From Campylorhamphus procurvoides (taxonomy: Eukaryota; Chordata; Aves; Passeriformes; Dendrocolaptidae), in the NCBI GenBank assembly GCA_013396655.1, contig WBMV01004761.1, positions 572,661-636,660 on the forward strand: a stretch of DNA of 64,000 nt. The letters run 5' to 3'. This document shows positions 24,732 to 38,010 of this stretch, in pieces (position 1 is the first letter of the stretch; each line of letters opens with the position of its first letter). Made by a program: the position numbers and the translations under genes. The notes under the pieces were generated by a model. It was not told the origin of the DNA, did not search any database, and worked only from the letters and a program-made list of their open reading frames with translations.

Positions 24732-27700
24732 GCAGCTGTCCTCTCTTCAGCCGGGGATTCCCCAGTGGCAGGCCTGAGGCTTACCCAGGTCCTGTACTGT
24801 GGGCAGCCAGAGCTCTTCGAGCACCTGGTGATGTGGCAGAACCAAGATCATCTCAGAAGTCTTTTTTTATGTTTTTTTTTTAAACAAGTGTTTACAAGCA
24901 AATCTTCACTCAAGAGTCTCATGATGCACACCTAGGGCTCCCCTTGATATCACAGCAATCAGATGGGGCAGGGTCTCATATCCCCAGAGGTACTTGCACT
25001 TTGTAACTTTGTTTCCTAAACTCTCCCTCCTCAGTACTCCCTTCACCATCACTGCTAGGAAGGGTGAGGAGGTGGGGAAATCCCTCCAGTTTCGCTCTAG
25101 ACTATTCTCCAGTGAGGAGGAAGCTGGGATGTGATTGAAATCCATGTAAACAAGATGCAGCCAGCCCCTTGGGTATAAGGTCCCATGGACTCAGAAATGC
25201 TTCTGAAGTCCAGCTTCTTTATCTGTGTAACGCCTCTTCGCCCCACACCTGTCCTGTTTCACTGCTGGATATTACAGCTCTCCTGTGCTAGTTACTAGTC
25301 TTCACCTATCTCTGACTGGGGCTGCTGTCTGGCAGTTCCCTATCATCTTTTTGGCATCTCTCTGCTCAGGTGAGCTTGCTCAGCTTGAGGGAAGGGCTCC
25401 ACAGATTTATCCTTCCCACTCTGGTAGATGACCCCAGGTCACAGTGGAAGGAGTGTTCCAGCACATCCCTCATGTCTCTTCATACCACAGTCTTTCATCC
25501 TTCAGACACTCAGAGTTTCCACCTCTCACAGGAGATGTGTTGTTTCAGCAAAGCATGATGTGATGCTCCATTTTCCATCATACCTGGAGTATACCACCCC
25601 ACAGTGAAGTCCTCCAAGCAGAGAAAGTCAATTCAGCACGCCCCAGTGTAGGGACAGTACCTTTAGCATCAGCCCTCGGGATAGTCCTATCCTCGTGTGG
25701 ATTCACCCTGCCTGTTCCCTCACTAGCAGCTCACGGACAAAATGGCCATTTTATGCAGGTGAAGTCCTTGTGACATAAGATCAGCTTTAGGCAGGATGAT
25801 GTGCTTCTCCAGAAATGAGAGAGGCCCAGGTAAGAGGTAGGAGCTGAGGGAAACTCAGGGACAAAAGAGGCAAAGCCAACACAGGGAGAAGAGCTATAAG
25901 AGAAAGGAACACTGGACTCTGGGAGATTGGGGCCTCCATGGCTCAGTCTGACGCATATCAGAGCATGGCTGCAGTTGGGCCATCCCCATTGTACTGGGTT
26001 TGCCTGGGACATCCCAGATAAGGTGATGCTGTGGCCACTGGAGCTGGAAACCACTCTCCTCTGTCCAGTTAGTACATGTTGCCCTACACATTGATCCTGT
26101 TCATCCAGCAGCAAATTCACCAGCAGCAGGGCCAGACCAGGAGCCAAAGGCATCTTTCAGAGAGGTGCTCCTGCATCTGACAGGGGTTGGGTTCATCAGC
26201 TTGTGTAACTCCTGAGAGAAGCAGCCCATCTCCCTACAAACACAACCAGTAGTGGGGCAGAACACAGAGACTCATCACTTCTGGTGCCTCACACATGAAC
26301 TTGTCAGCAAGTAGAAGAGGGAGGCAGAGAAACCATCAGATTAAGGAAACCGCAAAGCGTGTCTCTACATGTCTCCATCCCCGCTACCTCTGGACAGCAT
26401 CGATAGGAAACCAAACATCCTGTACACATACAGCATATCGTGCAACAGGGACGTGAGTTTATCACCCACTTCCTCTATGAGCGTGCCTGCTCCTCCCAGG
26501 TCTCAGTGCTGCTCCCAGTTTCACATAATGAGAGGTGCAAACAAACTGCCAGCTCATGCTGACCTCTTCGCTCTCCAGGGAGCCTCCGGACAGCAGCTCC
26601 CCACCCCCTTCTCCTCCTCGGGGCACAATGGAAGCAGCAGAAAGTGCTGCTCCTCTGCCTTGGAGAGAAAGGAAACCCGCAGTGCACACCGCTGCAAACC
26701 CAGGTGTCTTCCTAGGAATTTGTTTCCCTCCAGGCAGCGCCCATAAGGCTCGGCCCCCAGCACCTCGCCAGGTAGAAAGGAATTGCTCCAGCATCTGGGC
26801 TCATGCTTCTTCCCAGCGCCCGGGGGTGTCCTGGAGAAGCTCATGGGCTTACACCAAAAGGAGAGGGTGTAGGCATTTAGGGGTTAACAGGCACTAAAAG
26901 CCACCAACACCGCAGCTAAGGGAAGCTGGCACCTGGTCAGTTCTTTATGTTTTGACCACTATCTATGAGGTTTTCCCTTGCAGTCTCTGTTTTCTTGTGG
27001 GCCAGCATCAGCATGAGTCCATTGCTACTTCTGTTATTCCCACCGTGTGGTCCATTACACAGCTGGGTGTCTTGGACATAAAAAGCAGTTCTCATGGCTA
27101 AATTGAGTGTATTGCTGCATGGTTCATCAGGGCAGGGAGTTTTCATCTTGAAGGAGAAGTGAAGTGACAGAGGTCACTGCACTGCCTCTGCTAGGTTAAA
27201 TGTGAATTTCTCTGAGGTTCTCCTGGAAAATCAGTCATCTGGGAGCTGTAAAGTGCCCCCAGGAAGGCATAGGCAAGGCAGAGGAAGGCTAAGACAGGAG
27301 CAGAGAGCTCACCAACCGACCTGGAGTATATCACTAGCAGTGATATTGAATAAACCCCACGAGCAAGTTCTCCCTTTGCCCTTTCAAGGGAAAGCACATG
27401 CATAACTAGGTCTTAAAGGAGACACTGCACCGAAAGTCACAAGCTAACCCTTTGCCTTCACCTGCAGGCAGAGGACATATTTTCACCCTGACTGAAAGCC
27501 CACAGCAATTGTCCTTTCCTCCGCAGCCCACTCTGCCTGGCAGAAGGGGCCAAGGTAGGGAAAATGAAGTGGCTGCCACAGCCCCTTAGGCTCTTTGCAC
27601 CCCTCCACCCTGCTCCCAGAGTTCAGGAGATCATTATCAGCCACAGGTGACCCCAGATTATCTCTCACCACCTGCCAGGCTCCTGACATTACACATCCAT

Positions 27701-28119
27701 TACAAGCCTCCTCCCTCCTCAGGGGCAACCTGGCTTTCCGGACCCCCCTGCAAGTTTGTCAGGGATGCCAAGACACAGAAGGGGTGGTGGGAGACCTAAC
27801 CAATAGCCCATGACATGCTAATCCTGGGATTAGACAGAGTTCAGAGGTTAATTACAAAGGTGTGGAGAGGAAGAGGGGGAGAACAGGGACAATGGGAAGA
27901 CCCAATATGATTCCTCTTCCTAAGCAGTAAGATGGGACCCAGGCGGGCTGCATTTTCTGAAAGACAGTGTGAAGGGGGCAATACTCTGGGGAGACTTGAT
28001 CTCCCACCTGGGGTCAGAAGGGCTGGTCCCTCCCAGTTTCTGTCCCATCTCCAAGCCACTGGCTCCAATGCCCCAGCTGATAAAACTAGCATGGTCTCCC
28101 CCACAGGGGGGTGAGGAAA

Positions 28120-28470
28120 CTAAACCCGCTAGTGAATGTGCACAGCTCTAATACAATCCAGGCTGTACAGGAACATAAAATGCAGACATGCCAGACAGAT
28201 ATTTCAGGGGGAGACAGCAAGATTTACAAATCTTCCCACCCAGACTGATTTCTCAGATATCTGTGGCAGAGAGGGGCATCACACAGGGAGATCTGAATGG
28301 GCTCCCAAGTGGGAAGCAGCATAAACGCTTCAACCTCAATTCATTATCAGAAAACATTGCTAATTTGCTCCAGCACAACCCTACTAAGTGTGGTTTTCTG
28401 GCTTGCAGGCCATAAAGTAGCTATCTCTGCAGGACACTGCTATTGGATTAGGTAGCTTTACCCACCTGTA
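28120..28470. promoter_or_regulatory. Candidate conserved non-coding element (GATA/RUNX-like)
   Basis: It has a near-perfect inverted repeat AAGATTT-AC-AAATCTT (28219-28234), the palindrome CAGATATCTG (28254-28263) running into a RUNX-like TGTGGC, and TTATCAG further right. There is no repeat and no coding signature. Confidence 0.25.
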
Positions 28471-30960
28471 GAGAGCTGCCTGGGTGCCCAAGCATGGCAG
28501 AGGCAGCCCCATGCCACCTGCTGAGCCCTGCTGATCTCAGGGGGAAGAGAGGGAGAGCAGAGGGTCCCTCGCCAGGGTCTCCAGGCAACAGCTCCTGGGG
28601 AGCCAGTGCTATCAGCCCACCAACAGGTTCCTGGCATGCCCCATCACTGCTGCATCCCCAGGGCTTTCCTCAGGGATGTCGTTAGTCAGAAACTGCAGCA
28701 TATGACTGCACATCTGGAAGGAATTAGATGACAAGAGCCTCTGCCAGCTGTCTTCATTTAGGTTTGTTCATACTTGGAAGCGCTCTGCAGCGTGATCTGT
28801 AAAATAAAAAGTTGCACTGATTGACGTGAGCCAAGGGTTTCCTCTGAGGCTCCTGCCCCCATCGCCTCTGCCCAAGACAACAACATTAGCTGAGGCTGGA
28901 TGCATACTATGGAGGAGATTGTGTAAGAATAATGATGGCACAGCAGTTAACCATTACCTTTCTCCATGTCAGAGTATGGTCAGTTCCAACGTCGACAGGG
29001 AGCCCCTAGGAATGGGAATGTCAGCTCCAACTGACATTAGGACAAATCAAATAATACCACCAAGCATCACTACCTAAGGGGCACCTAGTAGATCTTTGGC
29101 ATAACCCTGCTTGGAAGCCACTGCCTGTCCCTCAGGACTTCACCCAATGCTGAGTATTGCCCTGATCTCTGGGGCAGCTGGTTTCTTCCTTATCCTCATT
29201 TCTGTACGTTCCCAGACCCCAGTGATCCCTGAGTTCATGTGCTTTGTTCTGCTGGAAGAGGGAGAGGGAGGAGAGCCCCCTGCTGTAGTAATCTGGGGGA
29301 CTGGCTTTCCTCCAGCCATAGATAACCACATCCCAAACTGGGGCAGCTGGGCAGGTTGTGATGCCTCCACTCTAAGGAAGGGAGGACACCAGTGGTGTGG
29401 GCCACACAGGGCACAGGAGTGAGCATGCTGGCAGCAGTGTTATCAGTGGAGTTGTGCACCCTGCCACAATCACAGTTCAGGCATTCCTCACCTGTGAGTT
29501 CAGCCTAAATACCTGCAACATCACCAGCTCAGGAAGAGCTGCAGAGCTCACTAAAGAAGCAGAGGAGGAACCTTCCTTTTTCACTCCACACAAGAGTTTC
29601 CCATCCGAAGCTGATTTTGCAGGCTTGCCTCCAGATTCATCAGAGATTAGCAAGGTCTGGGGTCAACCAAAGGAGGCCATCAGGAGACCAGTGTCTAAGC
29701 TTCACTGAATCTTCATGGATTTGTCAAAAGACGTTGGATCAGCTGTTCCCAATCTGATAAATGAAGTCCCACACACGAAGCCAGGGGCTGCTGGGAAAAC
29801 AGCTGATCTGTTTTAGGATCTCCCAGGGCTGGATCCTTCCCATGAAAGATGAAACAGAACAGGAGCGGTCAAGCCCTGATATGGAGTTCTTCCCAAAAAA
29901 CAGTATGCTGTTATGCAGGAAGGTGGGGAGGGCAGTGGGAAGATATGATGCTGCAAGAGTATGTACTCCTGCAAGAGTGCCATGCATTTGCACAGCCTCC
30001 TTCAGCTTCTGTAGGGCACATGTGACCTGCCCAAAAGCAGCACTAGAGCCAGGGTGATTGTCTCAGCTGTGTGACATGATCTCCCAACAAAGCTGCCATT
30101 GCTGGACCCCAGCCAAGGGATTGCATTCCTAACGACATGGCTTCAATTAATGTATTTTCTTCTCCATTTTGTTTAAAATTGGGGTTGAGCTGCTTCTAAA
30201 CAGATGTGTTGGGGTAGCCAAAATATTTGCCTTTTTGCCAGCTGCTTGTTTGGGATCCATGCCTGGCTGATGCTAAAATGTTCTTTCCTCCTTAGAGCAG
30301 TGAGTGAGAAGCTCAGGGGGTGCAGGGGGCATCCTTCACTCAAATGCCCCATGAGTCAAATTCAGACAGGTCCCTGCTGCCACTATGTCTCATCTGCAAC
30401 CCTGGTATCTCCCATGCTAGCTACCTGCTGTGAAAGCACAGGAAACAGGAAAGGAGTTTCTCCCCTGGGAAAAGCAGGGAAAGAGGACCCAGCGCTGGAA
30501 GGAGACCAGGTAAGGAGCATCCACAGTGAGGACAGGGCAGCAAGAAAAGCCCTCCTGCCCTCACTCTGCTTATCCTGCAGCCCACACCAAAAGTAACTAA
30601 ACAAGCAAACACCCCCCGAAATGGATTGTAGTGGCCCCTGTCACGGTGTCACAGCCCCACACAAACCCAATAACGCAGGGTATTTTCATGCACCCACTCA
30701 GCAGAGTAACAGCTGTCCACACTGTGTAGGGAGATGGCTTTGGAGACACTCTGAACTGCGTGAAGAAATAAAGATACACCTGAGCAAAAGACACCACACC
30801 GGGGGGTGCAGAAAGGCCAGTGCCTTCTGTCCCTGTGCTGCCAGAACCCACAAAACACAGCAGAGTTCCTCAGGGAACCTCCGCCCACTCAGGGACATTC
30901 TCAGCCCTGACTTGTCCAGAAATGTGCGTTTGGAGACAATTCCAACTGCCTGCAAGGATG

Positions 30961-31310
30961 CTTCTCCGCACGCAAACCCTTGCGCTGGGTACTGGGAAAT
31001 CCCCCTGCTCGCAGCCAGGACCCTGTGATTCAGAGGGGGATGGCCGGAGGGACAGTTTCCGTGCGAGCGCTGGTGGAGTGCGGGCGCTCCGCTCGCTCTG
31101 CTCTGTGCCTCGGGAACGGGCCGGCTAGCAGCGTGCAGACACTCTCTGACTCAGAGCAGCTTCGACAGCCCGGCGTCAGCCTTGGGCTGCAGCTGGGGAG
31201 TGAGCCAGCATCACAGACGCGGGGGAAACCTCTGCCTGTCTCGTCCTTTCCTTTAGAGGCGTAAGGAATAGCATCGTGCGGTTCCCTCCTCCTCCTTCCC
31301 GTTCAGACAC
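30961..31310. promoter_or_regulatory. Orphan CpG-island-like block
   Basis: By hand count there are about 26 CpGs in about 350 bp at roughly 60% G+C, far denser than the flanks. It includes ACGGGCCGGC, a consensus AP-1/MARE-type TGACTCA (31148-31154), and a 6-bp GAGCGC/GCGCTC inverted pair (31065-31089). No ORF or recognisable exon of a known gene adjoins it. It could be the promoter of a non-coding RNA, a distal enhancer or an unrecognised first exon. Confidence 0.5.
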
Positions 31311-32534
31311 AGACCTATTCGTGCTGGCAGAAAACTGCAGTCAGTTTTGGAGTTGGGAGTGGGGCCATCTCCGCAGATTTCAGCCTCCCAGCACGCTTTG
31401 GCCACCTGCAGGGTTAAACGTAGTCCCCTGCCCTCACAAGTGCTCTCAGCAAAGCTCCTAGAGCCTGACACGTCATCTTGACTCTTCAACAAGCTAATAG
31501 CCAGTGAAGAGAGCATTAAACCCACTGCTCTGACCCAGCAGCCCGATTCACTTCTACCCAGTCACACACCTGAACACTCATCCATGATGCAGACAACCGT
31601 TTATGCCAAGGCTCTCAGGGTAGAAACAATCCTAGCACGTCCTCTGGCTCTCAGCCTGAAGCACCACGATGGAAGGAAGACGTTTCAGCATTGCAAGCTT
31701 CTGTCCCCTTTTGCTAAGGAAAAACCTAGAGCGGGAGAAATGATGCTATCAGCTCACCCCAGCTCCAGGCTATGCCATCCCTGCCTCCTTCCATCTTTTT
31801 TTCTTCCTCTCCCATTTCCCAGTCTCCTCTTCTCTCACTTATCAATGCGTGGGTCCAGATTCTCAGCATAGACCTGAATATCAAAGGACAAAACACACCA
31901 GTCAGGTCAATCCCTGGATCCCAACAACAGCTATTTGGGTCTCACTTGAGGGCTTATTCTTGCTGCTGGCTCACAAAGCAACCAAACCCTCAGATCTGTG
32001 GCCGCAGCCCCACAAGACAAGGTGTCATGATTCTGAAGAAGAGAGACATTTTACAATGGCCACTTGACAAATTGTTTGAGACTACAGTAAAATTCACCTT
32101 TGAGCCAGTAGCCCACTGTCCAGCACCTCAGCAGTGTGGCAAGCCCTTACCCAAAACAGCAAGGTCAGGAGTCAATCTGGGAACAAGTTTTTGCTATGCT
32201 CTCATACAGGGTTTTGAGTCTGAGTGCCAACTCTTTGGACTCAGGTGCTTCTAATCTTCCCTTGATCTCTGTAAGCTTCAGTGTCTCTCCTACACTATTT
32301 TGTCTTCCACCACTTCCCTGAAACAGGACTCAGTCTTAACTGGTCTTGTCCTCCAGCATCAGACCTGAGCAGACCAGATATCCCAGTGCTTCACCTCAGA
32401 GACAGGTGAGTTGGTTTCCACAGCAGTTCAGACGCCAAACTGCCTTGTGAGTCTGACTTGCAGTGCTTTTCAGCTGGAGGTTGCTCTAGACCTCATACTG
32501 AGGAGTTTCATGTAGCTCACACAGGCTCAGCATT
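31311..32534. other. Gene-free stretch right of the CpG block
   Basis: Open frames of up to 160 codons exist (31772-32254, + strand), with no recognisable protein and no splice-framed exon that I can defend. A transcript starting from the CpG block could run either way. Confidence 0.5.
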
Positions 32535-32661
32535 CTTATACCTGGCTGCCTGGAGCTCTGAGTAAGTTGTCCCTGCCCATGGCAGGGTGGTTGGAACTAG
32601 ATGATCTTTAAGGTCGCCTCTAATCTGAACCATTCTATGAGTCTATAATTCTATTATTTTA
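32535..32661 (+). mobile_element. CR1 LINE 3'-end fragment
   Basis: CCCATGGCAGGGTGGTTGGAACTAGATGATCTTTAAGGTCGCCTC is the canonical CR1 tail. It is followed by ACCATTCTATGAGTCTATAATTCTATTATTTTATGA, a mutated terminal octamer array. The left boundary is approximate. Confidence 0.92.
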
Positions 32662-33488
32662 TGACCTACTTTTGGCAGTGGATGGATCGAAACAATAAGA
32701 GACAGGAATTAGTGACAAGGAAGAAGAAGAGTCTGGTAGGACATGCTGGTTGAAGACAAACAGTCAGCACCTGAGGTCAAGCTGGTCAGAGGTGTAGAGT
32801 GAGAGGGTTAGCATGGTCCATTTCAAAGGGACACAGAGCAGCACCAAACTCCTGCTCACTGCTCCAACTGCACAGCAGCTCAGTGACACCAAGGGTTTGT
32901 CAGGATATCCACTAGGTCCCTTCCCTTTCCTTTCACTGAAGTCTTGCCTTGTTTCCTCTGCCTGTGAATGCCAAGGGAAGAGAACAGTGGTGCAGCAGCC
33001 TGTCACAGTACTGTACCCCAAAAACACCCTGAAACCTCCTAACTACTGCGTGTAAATGCTGCAGGCTATACAATGGGCTTCCACCAGTTGATCATTGCAG
33101 GGGTCCATCCCTTCAACAGGTAGAGGCTCTGCCTCTCCAGTCCTCCCAGTCCAATGGATCAGGAGACCAGAACAACTTCCCCTTGCTGTAGAGCTCTTAA
33201 ATCCTTAAGTGTGCAAGTGTGAAGAGGTGATGTGTAAAGACTTAAAGACCATTCCTCCTGATCCCATGGCTGGGTCAGCACCAGCTCCTTCGACTGATAG
33301 GCCTTTGAAGAAAAGGCCACAAAGCCCAGGAATATCCAGTTTCTTGCCTGTACTTCAGATCTCTCCAAAGCCCACTGGCAAAGACATGGGCATGTTATGG
33401 GTGTGCCCCACAGCAGCATATCCGTGACCCAGCTGTGCACAGCTGGCAGCACTGGCAGTATCCAGAGCCTCCTAAGGGGAGAGGAATT

Positions 33489-33543
33489 GCCATTCTGGGT
33501 GTTCTGTATGTGCCATTCTGGGTGTTCTGTATGTGCCATTCTT
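33489..33543. repeat. Tandem repeat, 2.4 x 23 bp
   Basis: GCCATTCTGGGTGTTCTGTA plus TGT is repeated twice exactly, and a third partial copy follows (GCCATTCTT). Confidence 0.92.
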
Positions 33544-35922
33544 CCAGCTCTGAGGGAGGAGCCAGTGCCCTCTCCCAACCTTTGAGACAGGAGCGGCTAA
33601 TCCTCTGTGGAGTATCTCCCTCAGAAGGACTTTGTGTCCAGGTGCCACCATATAGGAGTATCCAGTGAGGACGGAGGATGGTGGTGAGGCATTGCCTTTT
33701 CCCTGATCACAACCTCACTCACTAGCTCATCCACAGTGCTCCAGACAGGTCAACCTCGCATGAGTGCTTCCTCCCAAACACCCACCAGGATGAATTCCTT
33801 CCCTCTTAGCAGAATGTCTCACAATAAAACAGGACTTCTCTTGTTTCCTAAATACCTGTGATTTAGGACTTTGATTGCCCAACATTTGTCTGATGGGTTT
33901 GAAGGAAGGGGGAGGTCAAGTTGGTGTTCTCAGAACTCGATGAGCATCATTCCAAAACAGCCTCGAGCATGTCATGAAGGTCTGCCCTGAGTCATTCCCT
34001 GTTGAACTCAACGCAGTCATACAGTAAACATCCCAGTTTTCAAGCCGGAAACATCAGATGCTGGCTGTCCCGATTGGCTGCTCACATACACTACTCATAT
34101 ATTACTAGAGAGCACTCACATCTCTATCGCAGCATCAGAGTGGGCTGTATTTTTCCAGTCTGTTGTGACTCAGTGGTGAGCAAGTGGGGACGTGTGGACT
34201 ATGTCCGGTGATGGTGTGCCATGCATGCACACATCTGGGGGAGTAATTAGATACATGGCCACACTCTAACCTCAGCCTTCCTTTGTGGTTCCACACTCAA
34301 CCTGGAAGCCAGAGGTCCATGGCAGAGTCTGGCCTTGCTGACCCTAGCTGGGGGAGAGCTCTGGTTTGAGGACATTGCTAGGGCAAAAGATACTCTGATG
34401 TTCACTTCTGCCCTTGCCACCCAGTGCCTTACAGGCAGGGTGAAGGGTGGTGAGATGATGAGATGGGAAAGGATGCTGGCAAGACTCGGTTCCCAAGGCC
34501 CAGCACCACACTCTGTGATGCATGTCCCCAAGGTGCAGCATTCCCAGCTCTGACTGCCACCATCACTCCCCCCAGACCCTCAGGTCAGTGGCACATAAGG
34601 TGGGGCATCTTCCAGTGGGTATGGCCAGTGAGAAGCACAGGCATGCTCAGCTACAGGAAATGAGACCTCATTCCTAAGGGGTTCCATGCTGGACAGGCAA
34701 AGATGACAACCACAAAATTTTGCTCTTTATTTGTAAAAGACATCTTCTCTTTCTTTTACCTTTCCATACTCCCCATCTCTCTCTACCCACATATGACAAC
34801 CTTCCTGTACTCTCAAGGAGGAAGAAAAGATAACAGCAGAGCTGGATAATATCACCTCTCTGACGCCCTGAAAGCCTTTGGTATGTTTCCTAAGAGCTGT
34901 CTCAGGGTAGCCACAGTCCAGGCTCAGGCAGGCTGACACACGAGGGAGGTTTTCCTCTGTCCAGAGCTCCAATGGGGAGGATGGGGATTCTCCAGACTTA
35001 CAAAGGTGTGAGCATCACCACCCTGGGCCCCTGCAGAAAAATTCCAAGGGTGATATGGGGTGCAGCTGCTAAGAAGCAGGGTGGGGGTGACCACCCAGCT
35101 TGGCAGCAGAGTCCTCCCAGATGAAGAATGGCTGCAGTTTTAAAATTGTAAAGCTTTCCCATATTTCCCTATCAGTGCATTTTCTACTCCACCTCAGTTA
35201 ACATCAGACCTTGGGGACCGCACAAGGCACAGGACCAACTCAGGCAGCAGCAGGACAAACCCACACACTCACTAGCAGGGTCACCATCACCCACCAGTTC
35301 ACACCAGTGCATGCTCCTCCCTGGGGACCAAAATGCCACTCTTTTTGTGCAGGGAAGGCTGCTGCAGGACCATGAAATAGATGCTACCTCCTCTCCAGTT
35401 TCGCCAATGGGAAGGTCAGACAAACCCAAATCTGTAAACAACCCACATTCATTTTGAAAAATCCTTTCATAAGGATAACAAATCCTTCCTAACAACATAT
35501 ATTGAGGATATCTGTGCTCCCATGCTCTGCATCAAAGCTAAGACCTCTTGGCAAAACCAGTCTGGTCTGGAAAAATCTGCCTTGACTATTATGGCCTGGT
35601 GCAGCCAGTACCTTTGGTTTGGGGGTTTCACACAATTGTCTTTCTGTGGCTCTTTTAACACAAAAAAACATTAAAGCAGAGAGCTGCTCAACCTCTGCTC
35701 TCCACAGAGGAAGCAGGAGTGAGTGTTTGCAGGCTGCTGTTAGAGAAGTGGAGCTCACCCCAGCCTAGCCCTCAGCCCTCCCCTTCACTTCTCGCCAGGG
35801 AAAGGGCTCACTGGCCCCAGCTGCCTCTCCACCACAGCTCCCTTGCCAGATGTTGGTCATTAACAGGGACCAGCGTGAAGCAGGGCTGGCTGCTGGGAGC
35901 AGCCTCCATGTGCTGTTAGTGG

Positions 35923-36051
35923 TACGTGTGTGTGAGCAAGAGCACACGTGTGCAAGCCAGCATGTGTGTTTGCAAGCGTGTCTCCAGGGCTGCAGTAACC
36001 GCTCCTTTGGCCCCCTGCCAGACATGAGATGTCTTTCTCGCACACGCACGC
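35923..36051. promoter_or_regulatory. Cluster of hypoxia-response-type RCGTG motifs
   Basis: TACGTG (35923-35928), CACGTG (35945-35950), GCGTG (35976-35980) and two overlapping CACGC, i.e. GCGTG on the - strand (36043-36051), fall within about 130 bp. The core (A/G)CGTG is what HIF-1/2 bind. Part of the segment is TG-rich, which raises the chance rate of such matches. Confidence 0.18.
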
Positions 36052-37789
36052 TCTTGGCTTTTTGCTCACCCTTGCCCCCTTGCTGTTTTGTAAAGCCCCA
36101 GACCCCTCTGACTCAACAGCTGAACTATCCAGAGGCCTAGAGCTGGAAATGTCCCTCCTCCTCAGCTGTGGTCACATCCAGCATACGGTGCTTTCCCAGC
36201 ACACAGAGGTGACAGCTTCTGACACCATTTCTGCTGTCCACATTTAACTCAATTGTTCTTTTCAGCCCAACCCAGTCACAGACACAAAAATCCCAGCTTT
36301 CTGATTCATCTGCCATGGGTCCCAAGGAAAATGAATCCTCAGCTTTTGTTTTCTGAGGATGGAGTGGGAACTGTTTACTCAGCGAGGCGATTAAGTAATT
36401 TTTTTTTCTCCTTTTCACCAATAATGGAAAACCATTTCAAAGGGAAAGGAGTGGGTTCAGAACTGGCCTCAGACAAAAGTTGAATGAACCTAGACCAGAA
36501 TCAAAGGCAAACAAAGCTTCTGGGTGGCTTGTCCATAATACTGATAAGTCCTGACCCAAGTTCTCTGCTGCCATAATCAGAAAAAGACTCTCTATCATGG
36601 ATAGAGCTACAGCCTATGAATCCTGGCTCCTTGTCCCTTTTCCTGGCCACCCAACTTCAACCCCTCCCACTGCTAAGACATGATTTCAACAGTCCTGCTT
36701 CTCAGGGGCCTACTTCATCCATTAGGTCAATTCATCTCCTAGAGCTGGAAGGAGAGCTCTGGAGTCCTCCTCTATTTGTTTGACATCAGCATTTGGAAGA
36801 GCTTTTTTCCACTTGCTGAACACAGCGGGGTCTGTGGAGGCATTTAGGGATAAAGCAAAAAGTGTGGATGACTTCACCCATACACATGGCCCCTTCAAAA
36901 CATGGACACAGGGTCCTCAGGTCATGCCCAGCGCAATGCCAGGTGCATCTGACATCAGGTACATCTCAGAAGGATGAAGGCAGTCTTTGACCCAAATTGA
37001 ATCTACAGAAACATTGTGTCTAATGTAAGAGTTTTTCCTACTCAAAGCTTTACCTGATCTTGAAGTCTTCACCATTCAACATTTACACATTGCAGTAGAT
37101 GCAGCCAGAGTGCACCAGACACCAGGCAACTGCTTAGGAGGATGAGCAGAGGCTTGTTGCCTTTCTTGCTGCAGGACCCATAGCAACCACTGCTGTTCAG
37201 TCATGAGGACCAGCACCTGGGAGGTAGTGCCCGGTGCCTGATAGATTTCGTATTTCCAAAATGTTCTTGTCCACAATGTGTCAGTAGTCCTAGGGGTGGC
37301 CCCAGCTCCCACACAGTCTTCTTCATGCAGCAAAAAAATCAGCAGAGGTTGCAAGGCCATGGACAATGTATTACTAAAACCTGTGTTGCTAAGCAGACAT
37401 GCAGCTGGATTGACACCAGTTGAAGTCTCTTTCATTCCCCCTTGGCTCTGTTCCTAGAAATAATGAGTTGTATTCAAGGAGCTGACGGAACCTGCTTCCA
37501 GATCTGCATCCAACAGAAGAGGCGTGGGGGCAACCCATGGTCATGTAACCTCCTAGTACTGGAAATGTCATCACTGACTTCACTGGGCACATTTCACTGC
37601 TCTCCAGAACCCTGCAGAGTAACTCACTGACATCATTCCTACGGCTGGGCTTGGCAGAGGCAACGGGGTTGAGGCCCACAGCAACCAGCAGGCTGGGGAT
37701 GGTCTTCATGGTTTCCATATGTTAGTTCTTTCTCAGGAACCTACCTTTGCTGCTCAAAAGCCTCAAGTGCCCTCTTTAGCTCACCGATG

Positions 37790-38010
37790 CAACAACCGTG
37801 ACTGCTGCTACGTATGCAATTTCAACAGATCTACGGCAAGACACCCTGGCTAAAGAGCAACCAACTGGAAATCCTTTAGCCGATTCTGCTATAGGCAAAA
37901 GGAAATTAAATGATTCATCCATGCACAGAGCTTCCTTTTTGTTGAGTCGGCTACAAAATGTAAAATTTTCACCACTGCTAGAATACTTTCAACAATTCAT
38001 AGCATGATTT
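37790..38010. promoter_or_regulatory. Candidate conserved non-coding element
   Basis: A repeat-free block with unusual CpG retention in AT-rich sequence (CACCGATGC, CTACGTATGCAA, GCCGATTC, GAGTCGGC) and homeodomain-like AAATTAAATGATTCATCC. The evidence is sequence texture only. Confidence 0.22.

Larger units (their letters stand above)
17853..30960. other. Gene-free stretch
   Basis: No exon or classical repeat was identified, apart from one 23-bp tandem duplication and the candidate element at 28120-28470. The segment 20318-20440 (with TTTATTTAAAATCAAAGGC, a TCF/LEF-type site) and 28680-29000 have enhancer-like texture but are weaker. 18035-18290 looks like it could be an old repeat that I cannot name. 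Confidence 0.5.

Noticed and set aside
30961..31310. VEGFA first exon or promoter
   Set aside because: I looked for the VEGFA signal-peptide coding sequence on both strands near this CpG block and did not find it.
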